NCBI GenBank assembly: GCA_964485395.1
Contig: CAZAJF010000003.1
Span: 124,001-188,000, forward strand
Length of the DNA stretch: 64,000 bases
From: JANNSO01 sp964485395
GTDB lineage: Bacteria; Spirochaetota; Spirochaetia; Treponematales; UBA12059
Direction of reading: 5' to 3'
The notes under the pieces are model-generated. The model was given only the letters and a program-made list of their open reading frames with translations, made no database searches and was not told the DNA's origin. Both the position numbers and the translations under genes were made by a program. Below, one piece after another: positions 52,361-61,241 of the stretch (positions are counted from its first letter, which is position 1; each line of letters starts with the position of its first letter).

Positions 52361-53179
52361 ATGCATGTTTCACTCGTAGCCCTTGATCTCGACGATACGC
52401 TCCTGTCACCCGATCTTACTATCGGCAAAGCCAATCTTTCAGCGGTTCAAGCCGTTCTGGAAACGGGCGTACCGGTAATCCTCGCCTCCGGCAGAACCAT
52501 AGAATCGATGGAGCCATATGCCCGGCAATTGGGCATGATAGGACGCGGCTTGCCCATGATCTGCGTAAACGGCGCCGAAGTCCGTTCCCTCGATCTCGGT
52601 AAAATCCTGCGTCGAATAACCTTGTCTCCCGCCGACTGCGCCTTCGCGCTTGAGGTATTGCGGGAGTACGGCCTGCCCGTGCAGGCCTACGAGCCCGGCG
52701 TGATTATCGTCAGCGAGAAAAACGACTGGACGGAACGCGACAGCAAGCTTACCGGCCTGCCCAACAGAAAGGCCAAGGATTCCCAGGAACTCGCATCGAT
52801 TCCTCGCAGCAAATTGCTGGCCTCGGGAGATCCGGTACGCATCGCGGAAGCTCTTCCCGCTATCAAGGAACGCCTGGCAGGCAAGGCCAATGTGCTGCTT
52901 TCCAAGCCGTATTTCATGGAAATTCTGCCTATGGGAGCAGACAAGGAACATGCCCTGGCATGGGTCGCCGCGAGGTTATCCATTCCGCAGGCGGAAGTCA
53001 TGGCCATCGGCGACGCCCAGAACGACCTTGGCATGATACGGTGGGCCGGCTTCGGCTGTGCCCCCGCCGACGCTATCCCCGAGATTCTGGGACTGGCCAA
53101 GCATCACTCGAGGTTTTCCCACGAGCACGGCGCCGTCGCGGATCTGCTTGAACGCTTGGTGCTGTGCGGAAATAAATAG
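52361..53179 (+). CDS. Cof-type HAD-superfamily phosphatase
   Basis: A 272-residue phosphatase with the HAD motifs: nucleophile LVALDLDDTLL, ILASGRT (motif II), LLSKP…EILPMGADKEHAL with the conserved Lys (motif III), and AIGDAQNDLGMI (motif IV). The C2B cap places it in the Cof/YbiV group that hydrolyses sugar phosphates or related molecules. The ATG has no SD and lies right after a -10 box. The next gene starts in its stop codon (TAGTG). Confidence 0.92.
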   Translation: MHVSLVALDLDDTLLSPDLTIGKANLSAVQAVLETGVPVILASGRTIESMEPYARQLGMIGRGLPMICVNGAEVRSLDLGKILRRITLSPADCAFALEVLREYGLPVQAYEPGVIIVSEKNDWTERDSKLTGLPNRKAKDSQELASIPRSKLLASGDPVRIAEALPAIKERLAGKANVLLSKPYFMEILPMGADKEHALAWVAARLSIPQAEVMAIGDAQNDLGMIRWAGFGCAPADAIPEILGLAKHHSRFSHEHGAVADLLERLVLCGNK

Positions 53180-53691
53180 TGATTCGTCCTGCTAGGCTTT
53201 TGCTCTGCGCGCTGATTCTTTGCGCTTCATTATATTCAGCGACAGCCGAAGCAGGTGGGATGGTCCGGATTTTACTTCCCATAACGGGTAACCCGGAAGT
53301 GCTTAGGCAGAACTGGTATCCTGATGCATTTTTTGAGTTTAGCTTCCCTACTCGATATATTGATATTGTTCCGGTAATGGGACTTTTATTACAAGACCTC
53401 TATTACGAAACTTACTTTGGACTGGGTATTGGCCATCAGCTATTCGGTAAAAATAGCTATTCGCTTTATGGATTGGCATATAGCGGGCTCGGATATGATT
53501 TTTATGAAACCGGGGGAGGATCCGTATCCTTGCTTGCCGGTTGCATGGTAGAAAACAGATTTCAAATTGGGGAAAAATGGTCTCTCAACATTGCGTCAGG
53601 CATTGAATGGCGGACCCCGGTATGGGGCAGGTCGACATATCAATATCCGGTTTCATTTGTGTTGGGGTTCGGCTTCACCGATTTGAATTAA
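53179..53691 (+). CDS. Exported outer-membrane-type small beta protein
   Basis: A 170-residue protein with a GTG start inside the preceding TAG. The signal peptide ends near TAEAGG. The body is made of short alternating aromatic strands (YYETYFGLGIGHQLFG, YSLYGLAYSGLGYDFY, FVLGFGFTDLN) that suggest a small beta-barrel at the outer membrane. The family is not recognised. Codon use is more A+T-rich than that of the phosphatase gene it overlaps. A terminator follows. Confidence 0.7.
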   Translation: MIRPARLLLCALILCASLYSATAEAGGMVRILLPITGNPEVLRQNWYPDAFFEFSFPTRYIDIVPVMGLLLQDLYYETYFGLGIGHQLFGKNSYSLYGLAYSGLGYDFYETGGGSVSLLAGCMVENRFQIGEKWSLNIASGIEWRTPVWGRSTYQYPVSFVLGFGFTDLN

Positions 53692-53731
53692 GATTCTTCC
53701 GCATCGTACAGCTACACGAACTTAAAGCGTC

Positions 53732-53766
53732 CGGGGTGCAGCTCAAGGCGCACCCCGACAATTTTT
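53732..53766 (+). terminator. Intrinsic terminator
   Basis: CGGGGTGC (53732-53739) pairs with GCACCCCG (53750-53757), followed by ACAATTTTT. It ends the Cof/outer-membrane-protein unit; the T run reaches the stop codon of the opposing aminopeptidase gene. Confidence 0.85.
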
Positions 53767-55579
53767 ACAGCGGAGCCGTCCGCCCCTTGAGCCAGGCTTT
53801 TTCCTCTGGATTAAGCTTGGGCGCAAGTAGCTCGTACACCTTCGCGTGGTACTCGTCCACCCAGCGGCGCTCCTGTTTGGAAAGCATGTCCACGACGATG
53901 GCTTCCCGGTCGATGTGGCAGAACGACAGCATTTCGAAGCGCAGGAAGTTTCCGCCGTCGGGAGTGCTGCCGGCGTCGGTCACGAGCAGGGTATTCTCCA
54001 GCCGCACGCCGTGCCTGCCTTCCTTGTAGATTCCAGGCTCGTTCGTGATGACGTGGCCGGGTTCGAGCTTGATCGCGCTGAGCGATTGGTTGGCGAAGCG
54101 CGGGCCGGCTTCGTGAACGCCTAGGAGACAACCCACGGCGTGTCCCGTGCCGCACTTGTAGTCCAGGCCTTCTTTCCAGAGGGGTTGCCGGGCCAGGATG
54201 TCCAGATGCGTACCGGTGGTTCCCGCCACGAACTTGGCCTCGCACAGGGCAAGGTGGCCTTGGAGCACAAGCGTAAAATCGTGCCGCTGCTCTTCGGTCA
54301 GGGGGCCGAGCACGGCGGTGCGGGTAATGTCGGTGGTGCCGTCCATGTATTGCCCGCCCGAGTCTACGAGGAGGAATCCTCGGGGCTCGATTCGGCTGGC
54401 GTTTGCTTCGGTGGCCGAGTAGTGCATCATGGCGGCGTTGGAGCCGTATGCGGCTATGGTATGGAAGCTCGGTCCCATCCATGCTTCTCCGGTGGCGCGG
54501 AACCCCTCGAGCGCGGTATCGGCTCCGTATTCGGTAAGATGGCTTCCCGACGCGGCGCGCGCGGGTACTTCCTTCGTAAGCCAGTACAGGAATTTTTCCA
54601 TCGCCGCGCAATCCTTGATATGGCAGGCGCGCAGGTGCGCAATCTCGGTCGCGTTTTTTATGGCCTTTATCTTGGTAACGAAATTAGCTTCCTCCATCCG
54701 CGCAGTGCCCACGGCGATATTTTGAACCAGCCACCAGTTGGACGCCTCCGGATCGTAGAGTACGACGTCGGATGCGCAGAGGCCTGCCACCGCTTTCGCT
54801 ACTTCCGAGTAGGGTTTCAGATCGATGCCGTCAGCCGCGAGGATTGACGATAAGGACGCGGATGCTTTTCCGGGTTCCACGAAAAGCGTGGCCCGGTTCG
54901 GGGCTACCAGAAGGTAGGCGTACGCGACGGGCGTGCAGGCGACGTCGCCTCCGCGAATGTTAAGGAGCCAGGCGATGTCGTCCAGCGTAGACAAAAGATG
55001 GTGCGTGGCGCCTTTGGATGCCGTATCCGCGCGGAGCCGCGCGAGCTTCTCGGCGCGGGCCGCCCCGGTATAGTGGACCGGATGCTCGAAGATGGGGAGT
55101 GTGGGCAGCGCGGGGCGGTCTGTCCAGGCGTTACCGGCGAGGTCTCCGCTCGCGTCGAGGCAGAGGCGCGCGGGCGACAGGAGCTTCCCGAGCAAAGCCG
55201 CCGACGAGGCCGAGACGGCGCGCGGGTCCACGGCTACGGTGCCGCCTCCAGGCAGAGCGGCCGCGAGCCACGAAGCGGCGCGGCGGATGTCGTTGGCGAA
55301 TCCGCCGGGAGTCACCTTGAGCAGCTCGATTCCCGCGGGGGAAATCTCCCGCTCGGCCTGGATATAGTACCTGCCGTCGGTGCATACTGCCGCGGCCGAA
55401 GCCGTTATTACCGCTGTGCCCATGGATCCTGTAAAGCCGGAAAAATACTCCCGGGCTTTCCAATAATCCGCAACGTACTCGCTTTGGTGCGCGTCCGCGC
55501 TCGGTATAATGACGGCATCGACGCCATGCGCCGCCATCTCGGCCCTCAAGGCCTCCAGTTTTTCTCGTATCGGTTTCAT
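53765..55579 (-). CDS. pepP: Xaa-Pro aminopeptidase (aminopeptidase P, M24B)
   Basis: A 604-residue two-metal peptidase that removes an N-terminal residue before proline. It belongs to the long three-domain form (about 600 residues, like the eukaryotic-type enzyme). The metal ligands are visible: LLVDSGGQYMDGTTDITRT (two Asp), CGTGHAVGC (His), ITNEPGIYKEG (Glu) and VRLENTLLV (Glu). Also present is HTIAAYGSNAAMMHY. Alone in its transcript. No strong SD precedes the ATG; the residues from MKPIREKLEALR fit the family start. Confidence 0.93.
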   Translation of the reverse strand: MKPIREKLEALRAEMAAHGVDAVIIPSADAHQSEYVADYWKAREYFSGFTGSMGTAVITASAAAVCTDGRYYIQAEREISPAGIELLKVTPGGFANDIRRAASWLAAALPGGGTVAVDPRAVSASSAALLGKLLSPARLCLDASGDLAGNAWTDRPALPTLPIFEHPVHYTGAARAEKLARLRADTASKGATHHLLSTLDDIAWLLNIRGGDVACTPVAYAYLLVAPNRATLFVEPGKASASLSSILAADGIDLKPYSEVAKAVAGLCASDVVLYDPEASNWWLVQNIAVGTARMEEANFVTKIKAIKNATEIAHLRACHIKDCAAMEKFLYWLTKEVPARAASGSHLTEYGADTALEGFRATGEAWMGPSFHTIAAYGSNAAMMHYSATEANASRIEPRGFLLVDSGGQYMDGTTDITRTAVLGPLTEEQRHDFTLVLQGHLALCEAKFVAGTTGTHLDILARQPLWKEGLDYKCGTGHAVGCLLGVHEAGPRFANQSLSAIKLEPGHVITNEPGIYKEGRHGVRLENTLLVTDAGSTPDGGNFLRFEMLSFCHIDREAIVVDMLSKQERRWVDEYHAKVYELLAPKLNPEEKAWLKGRTAPL

Positions 55580-55774
55580 TGATTCTCCTCGCCGGGGTAA
55601 TTGCCCGTGCAGTGCCCCGACATAATTGCCTGCCTGGGTACTTTCGTCAACATGAAATATTTCGTAACAAGACCTTTTCCGAGGCTGAAGTTACGGAATA
55701 TTTTTTTCGATTTCAGCTTTGTGCCGATAATTATGGTGATATACTGTTCTATCATCGTACGCAAGGAGACTTTG

Positions 55775-55963
55775 ATGTCGCAGGAATTTAAGGAAGTCGG
55801 TTCCAAGCATTGCTATTCGTGCATTCAATGGGATGGCCAGCGCACATACTACCCGGAAAAGAAACAGATCAAGGTGGATGTGGGCGCGCTCGGCAAATGC
55901 CGCGTCAGCCATCAGCCGATCAAAGGCTCCGGGCATTGCGAGCAGCATTTCCCGCTTAGATAG
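55775..55963 (+). CDS. Small Cys/His-rich protein
   Basis: A 62-residue protein. AAGGAG six bases before the ATG at 55775 decides the start; the frame is open further upstream but that part reads as intergenic. Cysteines and histidines occur as KHCYSCIQW, GKCRVSHQP and GHCEQHFPL, arranged to bind one metal ion. Function unknown. It lies 11 bases before the YjfB-like gene, in one operon. A -10 box TATACT is at 55740-55745. Confidence 0.7.
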   Translation: MSQEFKEVGSKHCYSCIQWDGQRTYYPEKKQIKVDVGALGKCRVSHQPIKGSGHCEQHFPLR

Positions 55964-55974
55964 GAGGATTCAAA

Positions 55975-56157
55975 ATGGACATTGCGCAAATGTCGATGGA
56001 ACTTTCTCAGGCAAAACTTCAGGAAAGCGTCGGTGTGGCGGTGCAGTCCCTGGCCATGAAGGACGCGGGCAGCCAGAGCGCCCTGCTGCAAAAACTCATG
56101 GACAGCGCCGTTATCAAAGATCCCGAGCTGGGAGCCGTCATCGACCTGAAAGGTTGA
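55975..56157 (+). CDS. YjfB-like putative motility protein
   Basis: A 60-residue protein of the YjfB type: MDIAQMSMELSQAKLQESVG, then QSLAMKDAGSQ and a final short helix. The family is named as putatively motility-related, and spirochaetes and Bacillus species have members; its role is not established. SD GGAGG. No flagellar genes are in the window. Its partner here is the small Cys-rich protein. Confidence 0.75.
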   Translation: MDIAQMSMELSQAKLQESVGVAVQSLAMKDAGSQSALLQKLMDSAVIKDPELGAVIDLKG

Positions 56158-56261
56158 TTCGGTCTTTTGCTTCCCCATTCTTCTCCTCGATGACCATGCG
56201 CCTTCGGCGTGGTTGTCCTTTAAGCCGGATGTTCGTATAATTAAAACAAGAGGCACGCGTC

Positions 56262-56834
56262 ATGGACAAATCAAATGGAACATCTGCGCTTAATATGGCC
56301 GAGCATTTTACCCTTGAGCAATGGCGCGCTTGGCCCGAGGACGAACGCTGGGAACTGATCGATGGAATCGCCTTTGCCATGAGCCCTGCGCCACGGGTTT
56401 CGCATCAAAATTTTTCCGGTGAAATTTTCTATGCATTAAAGAAGCATCTTCAAGGAAAGCCATGCCGAGCTTTTATGGCCCCGCTGGACGTTTTTTTTGC
56501 CGATGCCAAAAAAGACGCCAAGGATACCGTGGTTCAACCTGATGTGCTGGTCGTCTGCGATGAAAAAAAGGTCGCCGACGACGGCATCCATGGCGCTCCG
56601 GATTTTATCGTCGAAATTCTTTCAGAGTCTACGGCGTATAAAGACTGGCATGTGAAAAAAGCCCTGTACGAACGCTTCGGGGTACGGGAATATTGGCTGG
56701 TGAGCCCCGATACTGGTTCCGTATTCCGCTACGTCCTCAAGGACGGCCGCTACGGTCCCGTTACCGAAATTCTGCGCGGCGAAACAGTGGAATGCACCGC
56801 AATTCCGGGTTTTTCCTGGCAATCCCCCGAATAG
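56262..56834 (+). CDS. Uma2-family PD-(D/E)xK nuclease-like protein
   Basis: A 190-residue protein. RWELIDGIAFAM at the start, DTVVQPDVLVVCDE, APDFIVEILSEST and YERFGVREYWLV match the Uma2 (DUF820) family; Asp and Glu of the PD…E core are intact, with Lys in HVKKALYER. Uma2 proteins often occur in large numbers in cyanobacteria and spread with mobile DNA; their role is unknown. SD AGAGG. The stop is nine bases from the opposing GHKL ATPase gene. Confidence 0.88.
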   Translation: MDKSNGTSALNMAEHFTLEQWRAWPEDERWELIDGIAFAMSPAPRVSHQNFSGEIFYALKKHLQGKPCRAFMAPLDVFFADAKKDAKDTVVQPDVLVVCDEKKVADDGIHGAPDFIVEILSESTAYKDWHVKKALYERFGVREYWLVSPDTGSVFRYVLKDGRYGPVTEILRGETVECTAIPGFSWQSPE

Positions 56835-56843
56835 CGGGAGCCG

Positions 56844-58760
56844 CTACTTCAAGTTTTCTTCCGTGTATAAAAGCAGTTCCACCATGCGCTCAAGCAGCTC
56901 TTCCTTCGTTGATTCGGGGAAGTTGGCCAGCACGAGCTCCTTGGTGTACAGCTTGGTAATGTACTTGAGCTTGGCCGCGTTGTGCCGCGAGGCATAGATA
57001 AAGTCCGCGTGCGCCTTGTTTATGATGATAAGCGCGCGGTCCCGGTCGTACTTGGATCGCCACAGTTCACCGGGCGCGCGCTGGAACGTATAGCCGGGCA
57101 AGCCGTGGCGCGAGCCGCTGCCTCCGGCTTTTCCGCGCGGTATCAGATCCGCCGTCACGGTTATGTACGCGGTGGCCGAGCATGTCTGCTCTCCCTGGGT
57201 GGCGCTTACCTCGATCAGGGCGACTCCGGGTTCTTCCGATGCCTGGTATTCCGCGAATTCCGAATCGCCTCCCTGCAGAGCGCCTCCGCCCTCGGTTACC
57301 TGCCATGCGAACGAGACGCCGGAATCCACGAGGCGCTTGGACTTGTCCCTGGCGATGGCGTGAAGATTTTTTGATTCGCCTACGCCGATAACGCTGGACC
57401 CCGGCGAGATGATTACCTTGAACAAGGCGCCGGCGTACTCGAAGAAGCTGCGCTGCTTGTCTTCATTATACGCTTCTCCCGTCGGTTCCTCGGGTATATA
57501 GGCTCCAAAGGAAGCGTCGTCCGGGTTGGGGGGAACGGTCGGTCCGCCGGGAGTTTCGGAGTCCGGGGCAGCCGAGGCGTCGAGGTTGCCGGGAACAGGC
57601 GCGAAGCCGTCCGCGCTGCCCGGAAGATTCCCCGAGCCTCCGCCGCTCCCCGGCTCGGCGCCAGAACCGTCCTTGCCCGGCCGCGTCTGCTTTACCTGCG
57701 CTTGCAGCCAGTAATATTCCTCGCTGGGCAACAGTAAAAACGCTTCCTTGAGAGCCTTGGTTACTTTATGCAGGATGGCTTTGCTGGCTTCTTCTTCCTC
57801 GGCCTTTTTCTGCGCTTCTATAACCAGGCTCAAGGCTTCGCCTACGGGCGCAAGCGACGCGATGAGCGATTCGTATGCTTCGTCCAGCAGTATGCCGTCG
57901 CGCGTGCCCGGCGTCAGCCTCAGGAACGACGCGTCGATAATGCCCTCGATTATATTGGAATTCCATGGAGCCGAGGAGAATTCGTCAAGCTTGGAGATAT
58001 CGGGAATTACGCGGGTGCCCAGTTTGTACAGGCCGATGGCGTTTTCTCCCGAGGGCTCCGTTACATAAAGTTCGCAGTACACCTCGCCCAGCGGGCTTTT
58101 CGTCTCCGGTATGGAATGGATGAGCCGACCCCGGAATTTCCGCGGCTCAACGACAAGCTCACGCCTGGCCGCCCGGTCGATGATGCGGACCTTGACGCCG
58201 CTCTTGGCGATGCGGTCTCGCAGTTCCGAGGCGAGGTAATTCTGTATCTTGTCCGTGGAAAGCTGCCGTAAGCCAGGCAGGAGCGGCGTTATGTGCAGCT
58301 CGGTGCCGGTTCCCGGGAACAGCGCGGGCACGTCCCGCAGAGAAAAGGCCGGGTTGCCCTTGACGAGGCGCATGTTCCTCGTCTGGCCGCTTTTCCCGGT
58401 GGAGGTGAGGGTGCAGGTTTCTCCCACGGTCCAGAACGACAGGAGTCCGATGCCGAATTCTCCCTGGAGGCCTTTGACGCCGCCTTCTTTTAGCTGGCGC
58501 TTTACCGAGTCGCCTATGTGCGTGGCTACGTAGCGGAAGTCGTCGATGCCTTGGCCGTCATCGATGATCTTCAGGTACTGGTCGCCTTTTTCCTTGCCGC
58601 GGATTATGGCGACGTTGCGGGCGCCGGCGTCTATGGAATTTTCCACGAACTCGGCGATGGCTTTGAGAGGATTGTTCTGGCTCTGGGCGATGATGCTGAT
58701 GGCGTTCCAGTGATCGCCGATTTTCAGCCGGCCGCCCTCGTCGTTCTGGTCGAGGCTCAT
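56844..58760 (-). CDS. Hsp90/MORC-like GHKL ATPase with an Ig-like C-terminal region
   Basis: A 638-residue protein. The ATPase (1-about 190) has AIAEFVENSIDAGA (N box), IIDDGQGID (G1) and GLQGEFGIGLLSF (lid/G2): the layout of MORC, Hsp90 and MutL ATPases. A second domain (about 190-350) resembles the S5-like transducer fold. Next come a low-complexity Gly/Pro/Asp/Ala linker (about 365-440), a beta-rich Ig-like segment (about 455-545, ALIEVSATQGEQTCSATAYI), and a helical end with RSKYDRDRALIIINKAHADF. It overlaps trpS by ATGA, so the two are translationally coupled. No exported signal: cytoplasmic. Substrate and function are unknown. Confidence 0.85.
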   Translation of the reverse strand: MSLDQNDEGGRLKIGDHWNAISIIAQSQNNPLKAIAEFVENSIDAGARNVAIIRGKEKGDQYLKIIDDGQGIDDFRYVATHIGDSVKRQLKEGGVKGLQGEFGIGLLSFWTVGETCTLTSTGKSGQTRNMRLVKGNPAFSLRDVPALFPGTGTELHITPLLPGLRQLSTDKIQNYLASELRDRIAKSGVKVRIIDRAARRELVVEPRKFRGRLIHSIPETKSPLGEVYCELYVTEPSGENAIGLYKLGTRVIPDISKLDEFSSAPWNSNIIEGIIDASFLRLTPGTRDGILLDEAYESLIASLAPVGEALSLVIEAQKKAEEEEASKAILHKVTKALKEAFLLLPSEEYYWLQAQVKQTRPGKDGSGAEPGSGGGSGNLPGSADGFAPVPGNLDASAAPDSETPGGPTVPPNPDDASFGAYIPEEPTGEAYNEDKQRSFFEYAGALFKVIISPGSSVIGVGESKNLHAIARDKSKRLVDSGVSFAWQVTEGGGALQGGDSEFAEYQASEEPGVALIEVSATQGEQTCSATAYITVTADLIPRGKAGGSGSRHGLPGYTFQRAPGELWRSKYDRDRALIIINKAHADFIYASRHNAAKLKYITKLYTKELVLANFPESTKEELLERMVELLLYTEENLK

Positions 58761-59833
58761 TCCGTTTTTGCCGTTGCTTCCTTGTCGCGCTTTTTCTTTA
58801 CGTCCTCCGCCTTGCGGGATATGCGGTTCCAGACCGCGGACATACCCATGGCTTTCTTGGCGATGGACAGGGTTTCGCGCGCCTCCTGGCGCATGAGCAT
58901 GGTGCCGTCGTAGACCACTTCGTCTGCAAGGCCCGGTTGCGATTCGTACTTGGCGCGGCGTTCGCGGATGGGGTCCAGGAAATGGTTCAGGGCGATTACG
59001 AGCTTTTGCTTAACTTCCACGTCGCCGACCTTGCCCAGACGGTAGCGTGTCTTCAAGTCCTCTATTTCCGCTTTGTTGGGGTTGAACGCGTCGTGGTACT
59101 GGAACACGGGGTTTCCCTCCACGGTACCGGGAATGTCGGCGCTGGTGCGCTTGGGGTCGGTATACATGGACATGACGCGTTTTTCCACGGTCTTGGCGTC
59201 GTCCGACAGGAAGATGGCGTTGTTGAGGCTCTTGGACATTTTTGCGTCGCCGTCCAGTCCCACGAGCGAGCCGAAATCGGAGACCAGCACTTCGGGGATG
59301 GGAAAGGTGTCCCCGTACAGGAAGTTGAAGCGGCGCGCGAGCTCGCGGGTTATCTCAACGTGCGCGACGTTATCCTTGCCTACCGGGACAAGGTTGGCGC
59401 GCGGCAGGAGTATGTCGGCGGTCTGCAGCACGGGGTAGGCCAGCAGGCCCAGCGGCATTTCCTCGATGCCCGCGCCTTGGGCCATTTCCTTGAGGCTGGG
59501 TATGCGGGACAGGCGCGGTACCGTGACGAGGTTCTGGAAATACAGCGCCAGCTCGATTACTTCGGGCACCGCCGACTGCAGGTAGATGACGCTCTTGGCC
59601 GGGTCGATCCCGCAGGACAGGTAGTCCAGGGTCGCCGAGCGCACGTTGTCCGCCAGCAGCTCGATATTTTCTTTTTCCGGTTTGGTGGTAAGCGTGTGCA
59701 GGTCCGCGATTATGAAGAAGCACTCGTACTCGTCCTGCAGGCGCACGCGGTTTTTAAGCGAGCCTACGTAATGGCCGAGGTGCAGTTTTCCCGTGGGGCG
59801 GTCGCCGGTCAATATTCTTTTTCTGGGTTCCAT
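58757..59833 (-). CDS. trpS: Tryptophanyl-tRNA synthetase
   Basis: A 358-residue class I aminoacyl-tRNA synthetase that charges tRNA-Trp. The signatures are TGKLHLGHYVGSL (HIGH-type) and DAKMSKSLNN (KMSKS). FFIIADLHTLTT, SRIPSLKEMAQ, GLLAYPVLQTADILL and PVGKDNVAHVEITRE are also typical of bacterial TrpRS. The length is normal, with a Lys-rich tail (KKKRDKEATAKTE). SD GGAG. First gene of a two-gene operon with the GHKL ATPase. No T-box or leader peptide was recognised upstream. Confidence 0.95.
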   Translation of the reverse strand: MEPRKRILTGDRPTGKLHLGHYVGSLKNRVRLQDEYECFFIIADLHTLTTKPEKENIELLADNVRSATLDYLSCGIDPAKSVIYLQSAVPEVIELALYFQNLVTVPRLSRIPSLKEMAQGAGIEEMPLGLLAYPVLQTADILLPRANLVPVGKDNVAHVEITRELARRFNFLYGDTFPIPEVLVSDFGSLVGLDGDAKMSKSLNNAIFLSDDAKTVEKRVMSMYTDPKRTSADIPGTVEGNPVFQYHDAFNPNKAEIEDLKTRYRLGKVGDVEVKQKLVIALNHFLDPIRERRAKYESQPGLADEVVYDGTMLMRQEARETLSIAKKAMGMSAVWNRISRKAEDVKKKRDKEATAKTE

Positions 59834-60067
59834 GATGTGTCTCCGATCGTTATGGTTTTAGGGGGCCGGAGAGTGGGCGGGTTATCTATCGCGAGCCGGC
59901 CGGGGCTTCGCGACACGGCGTACGGGTAGGTACGGCGCGGATACCCGCCGGTCGCCATGACCACGCGCTCCGGAATTTTCGGCTGAGGAAAAATCGTGCT
60001 TCGTCAACATTCGATTCCAACATGGCCAGATTGTAACAGGTTTTTACGTGGAAGCGCAAGTTGTCTG

Positions 60068-61231
60068 CTATTCTTCGGCGGACAGCGTCGAGAGCAGGCG
60101 GAACCTGTCCATCATGGAACGGTGGCTGAACGGCCCCGTGTTGGTAAGCAGGATGCCGATGAGGTTCTCACGATAATCTACATGGAAATACGGGTTGTAC
60201 GGAGCGCCGGCCCAGTAGATTTCCTCCGGCGAGGAGACCTCTCCGAAGTCTTCGGGCGACGTTATGATTCCAACGCCCAGGCCGTAGCCTTTTCCTTTGC
60301 CGGCCATTTTTCCCGCATGGTTGCCCGTCATGAGTTCCACGGTTTTTCTGCCGAGCAGGCGGGATCCTTCGTGCTTTCCGAAATTCAGGAGAAGTTTGGC
60401 CACGATGAGGAAATCGCCTGCGGTGGTGACGATTCCGCCGTGCGAGCTCCACCAGCCGCCGCCTCCGGAAAGGGCGGAGGGGGTATGCAGGTACACCGAG
60501 TTTTTCTGCGAGTCGTCGAGCTCGAGTTTTCCGTTTTGGTACAGGTAGGAACTGGGCAGCTGTCCGGCCTTTTCCCGCGGTACGGTAAAATAAGTATTCT
60601 TGAGGCCGAGCGGCGCGAATATCCGCTTTTCGCAGAATGCATCCAGAGGCATTCCCGAGACGATTTCCACGAAATAACCGAGCACGTCGTAGGAATAGCT
60701 GTATACCCAGCGTTCCCCGGGCTGAAACGCAAGGGGAATCGACGCGGCCGCGGCCACGAAATCCTTGAGGGATTTGTTCCAGGTTCTGAATCCGGCTTCC
60801 AGATAGAGCTTGTCCGAGGGAGTGTCGCCGATCGTATACACCATGCCGGACGTGTGGTTGAGGAAATCCCGGATGGTGGGCTTGGTTTTTGCCTCCATCG
60901 TTGCCGTGGAATCCGCGCCGGCGAATACCTTGATGCCCTTGAACTCGGGTAGATACTCCTCGATCGGGTCGCATAAAAGAAAATGTCCTTCCTCATAGAG
61001 CATCAGAACCGCGAGCGACGTAAAAACTTTCGTCATCGAGGCTATAGGAAAGAGGGCGTCGTTCCGCATCGGCATCGATTCTTCGGAATCCATCCAGCCG
61101 TAGGCTTCGAAATGCCGGAGCTTGCCGTCCCGCTCGATGAGCGCGACGGCCCCGGCTAATTCCTTTGCGCCCACCAGACGGTCGAAAAAACGGTTCACCC
61201 TGGAAAGACGAAGATCGATGCCCTTGCTCAC
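60068..61231 (-). CDS. Serine hydrolase of the beta-lactamase/DD-peptidase family
   Basis: A 387-residue protein of the class C beta-lactamase/esterase EstB group. The nucleophile is S65 in ASMTK68 and the second motif is YSYSYDVLG. GGGGWWSSHGGIVTTAGD is a usual late block, and no clear KTG is seen. There is no signal peptide, so it is probably a cytoplasmic esterase or amidase. The start at 61231 (GTG) follows TAAGGA; a longer ATG frame overlaps pepF2. Its start lies ten bases after the stop of the pepF2 gene, so the two form an operon. Confidence 0.88.
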   Translation of the reverse strand: MSKGIDLRLSRVNRFFDRLVGAKELAGAVALIERDGKLRHFEAYGWMDSEESMPMRNDALFPIASMTKVFTSLAVLMLYEEGHFLLCDPIEEYLPEFKGIKVFAGADSTATMEAKTKPTIRDFLNHTSGMVYTIGDTPSDKLYLEAGFRTWNKSLKDFVAAAASIPLAFQPGERWVYSYSYDVLGYFVEIVSGMPLDAFCEKRIFAPLGLKNTYFTVPREKAGQLPSSYLYQNGKLELDDSQKNSVYLHTPSALSGGGGWWSSHGGIVTTAGDFLIVAKLLLNFGKHEGSRLLGRKTVELMTGNHAGKMAGKGKGYGLGVGIITSPEDFGEVSSPEEIYWAGAPYNPYFHVDYRENLIGILLTNTGPFSHRSMMDRFRLLSTLSAEE

Positions 61232-61241
61232 GGCAGGTTCC

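Noticed and set aside
58937..59929. 330-codon ORF antisense to trpS
   Set aside because: Shadow of trpS, with no family features.
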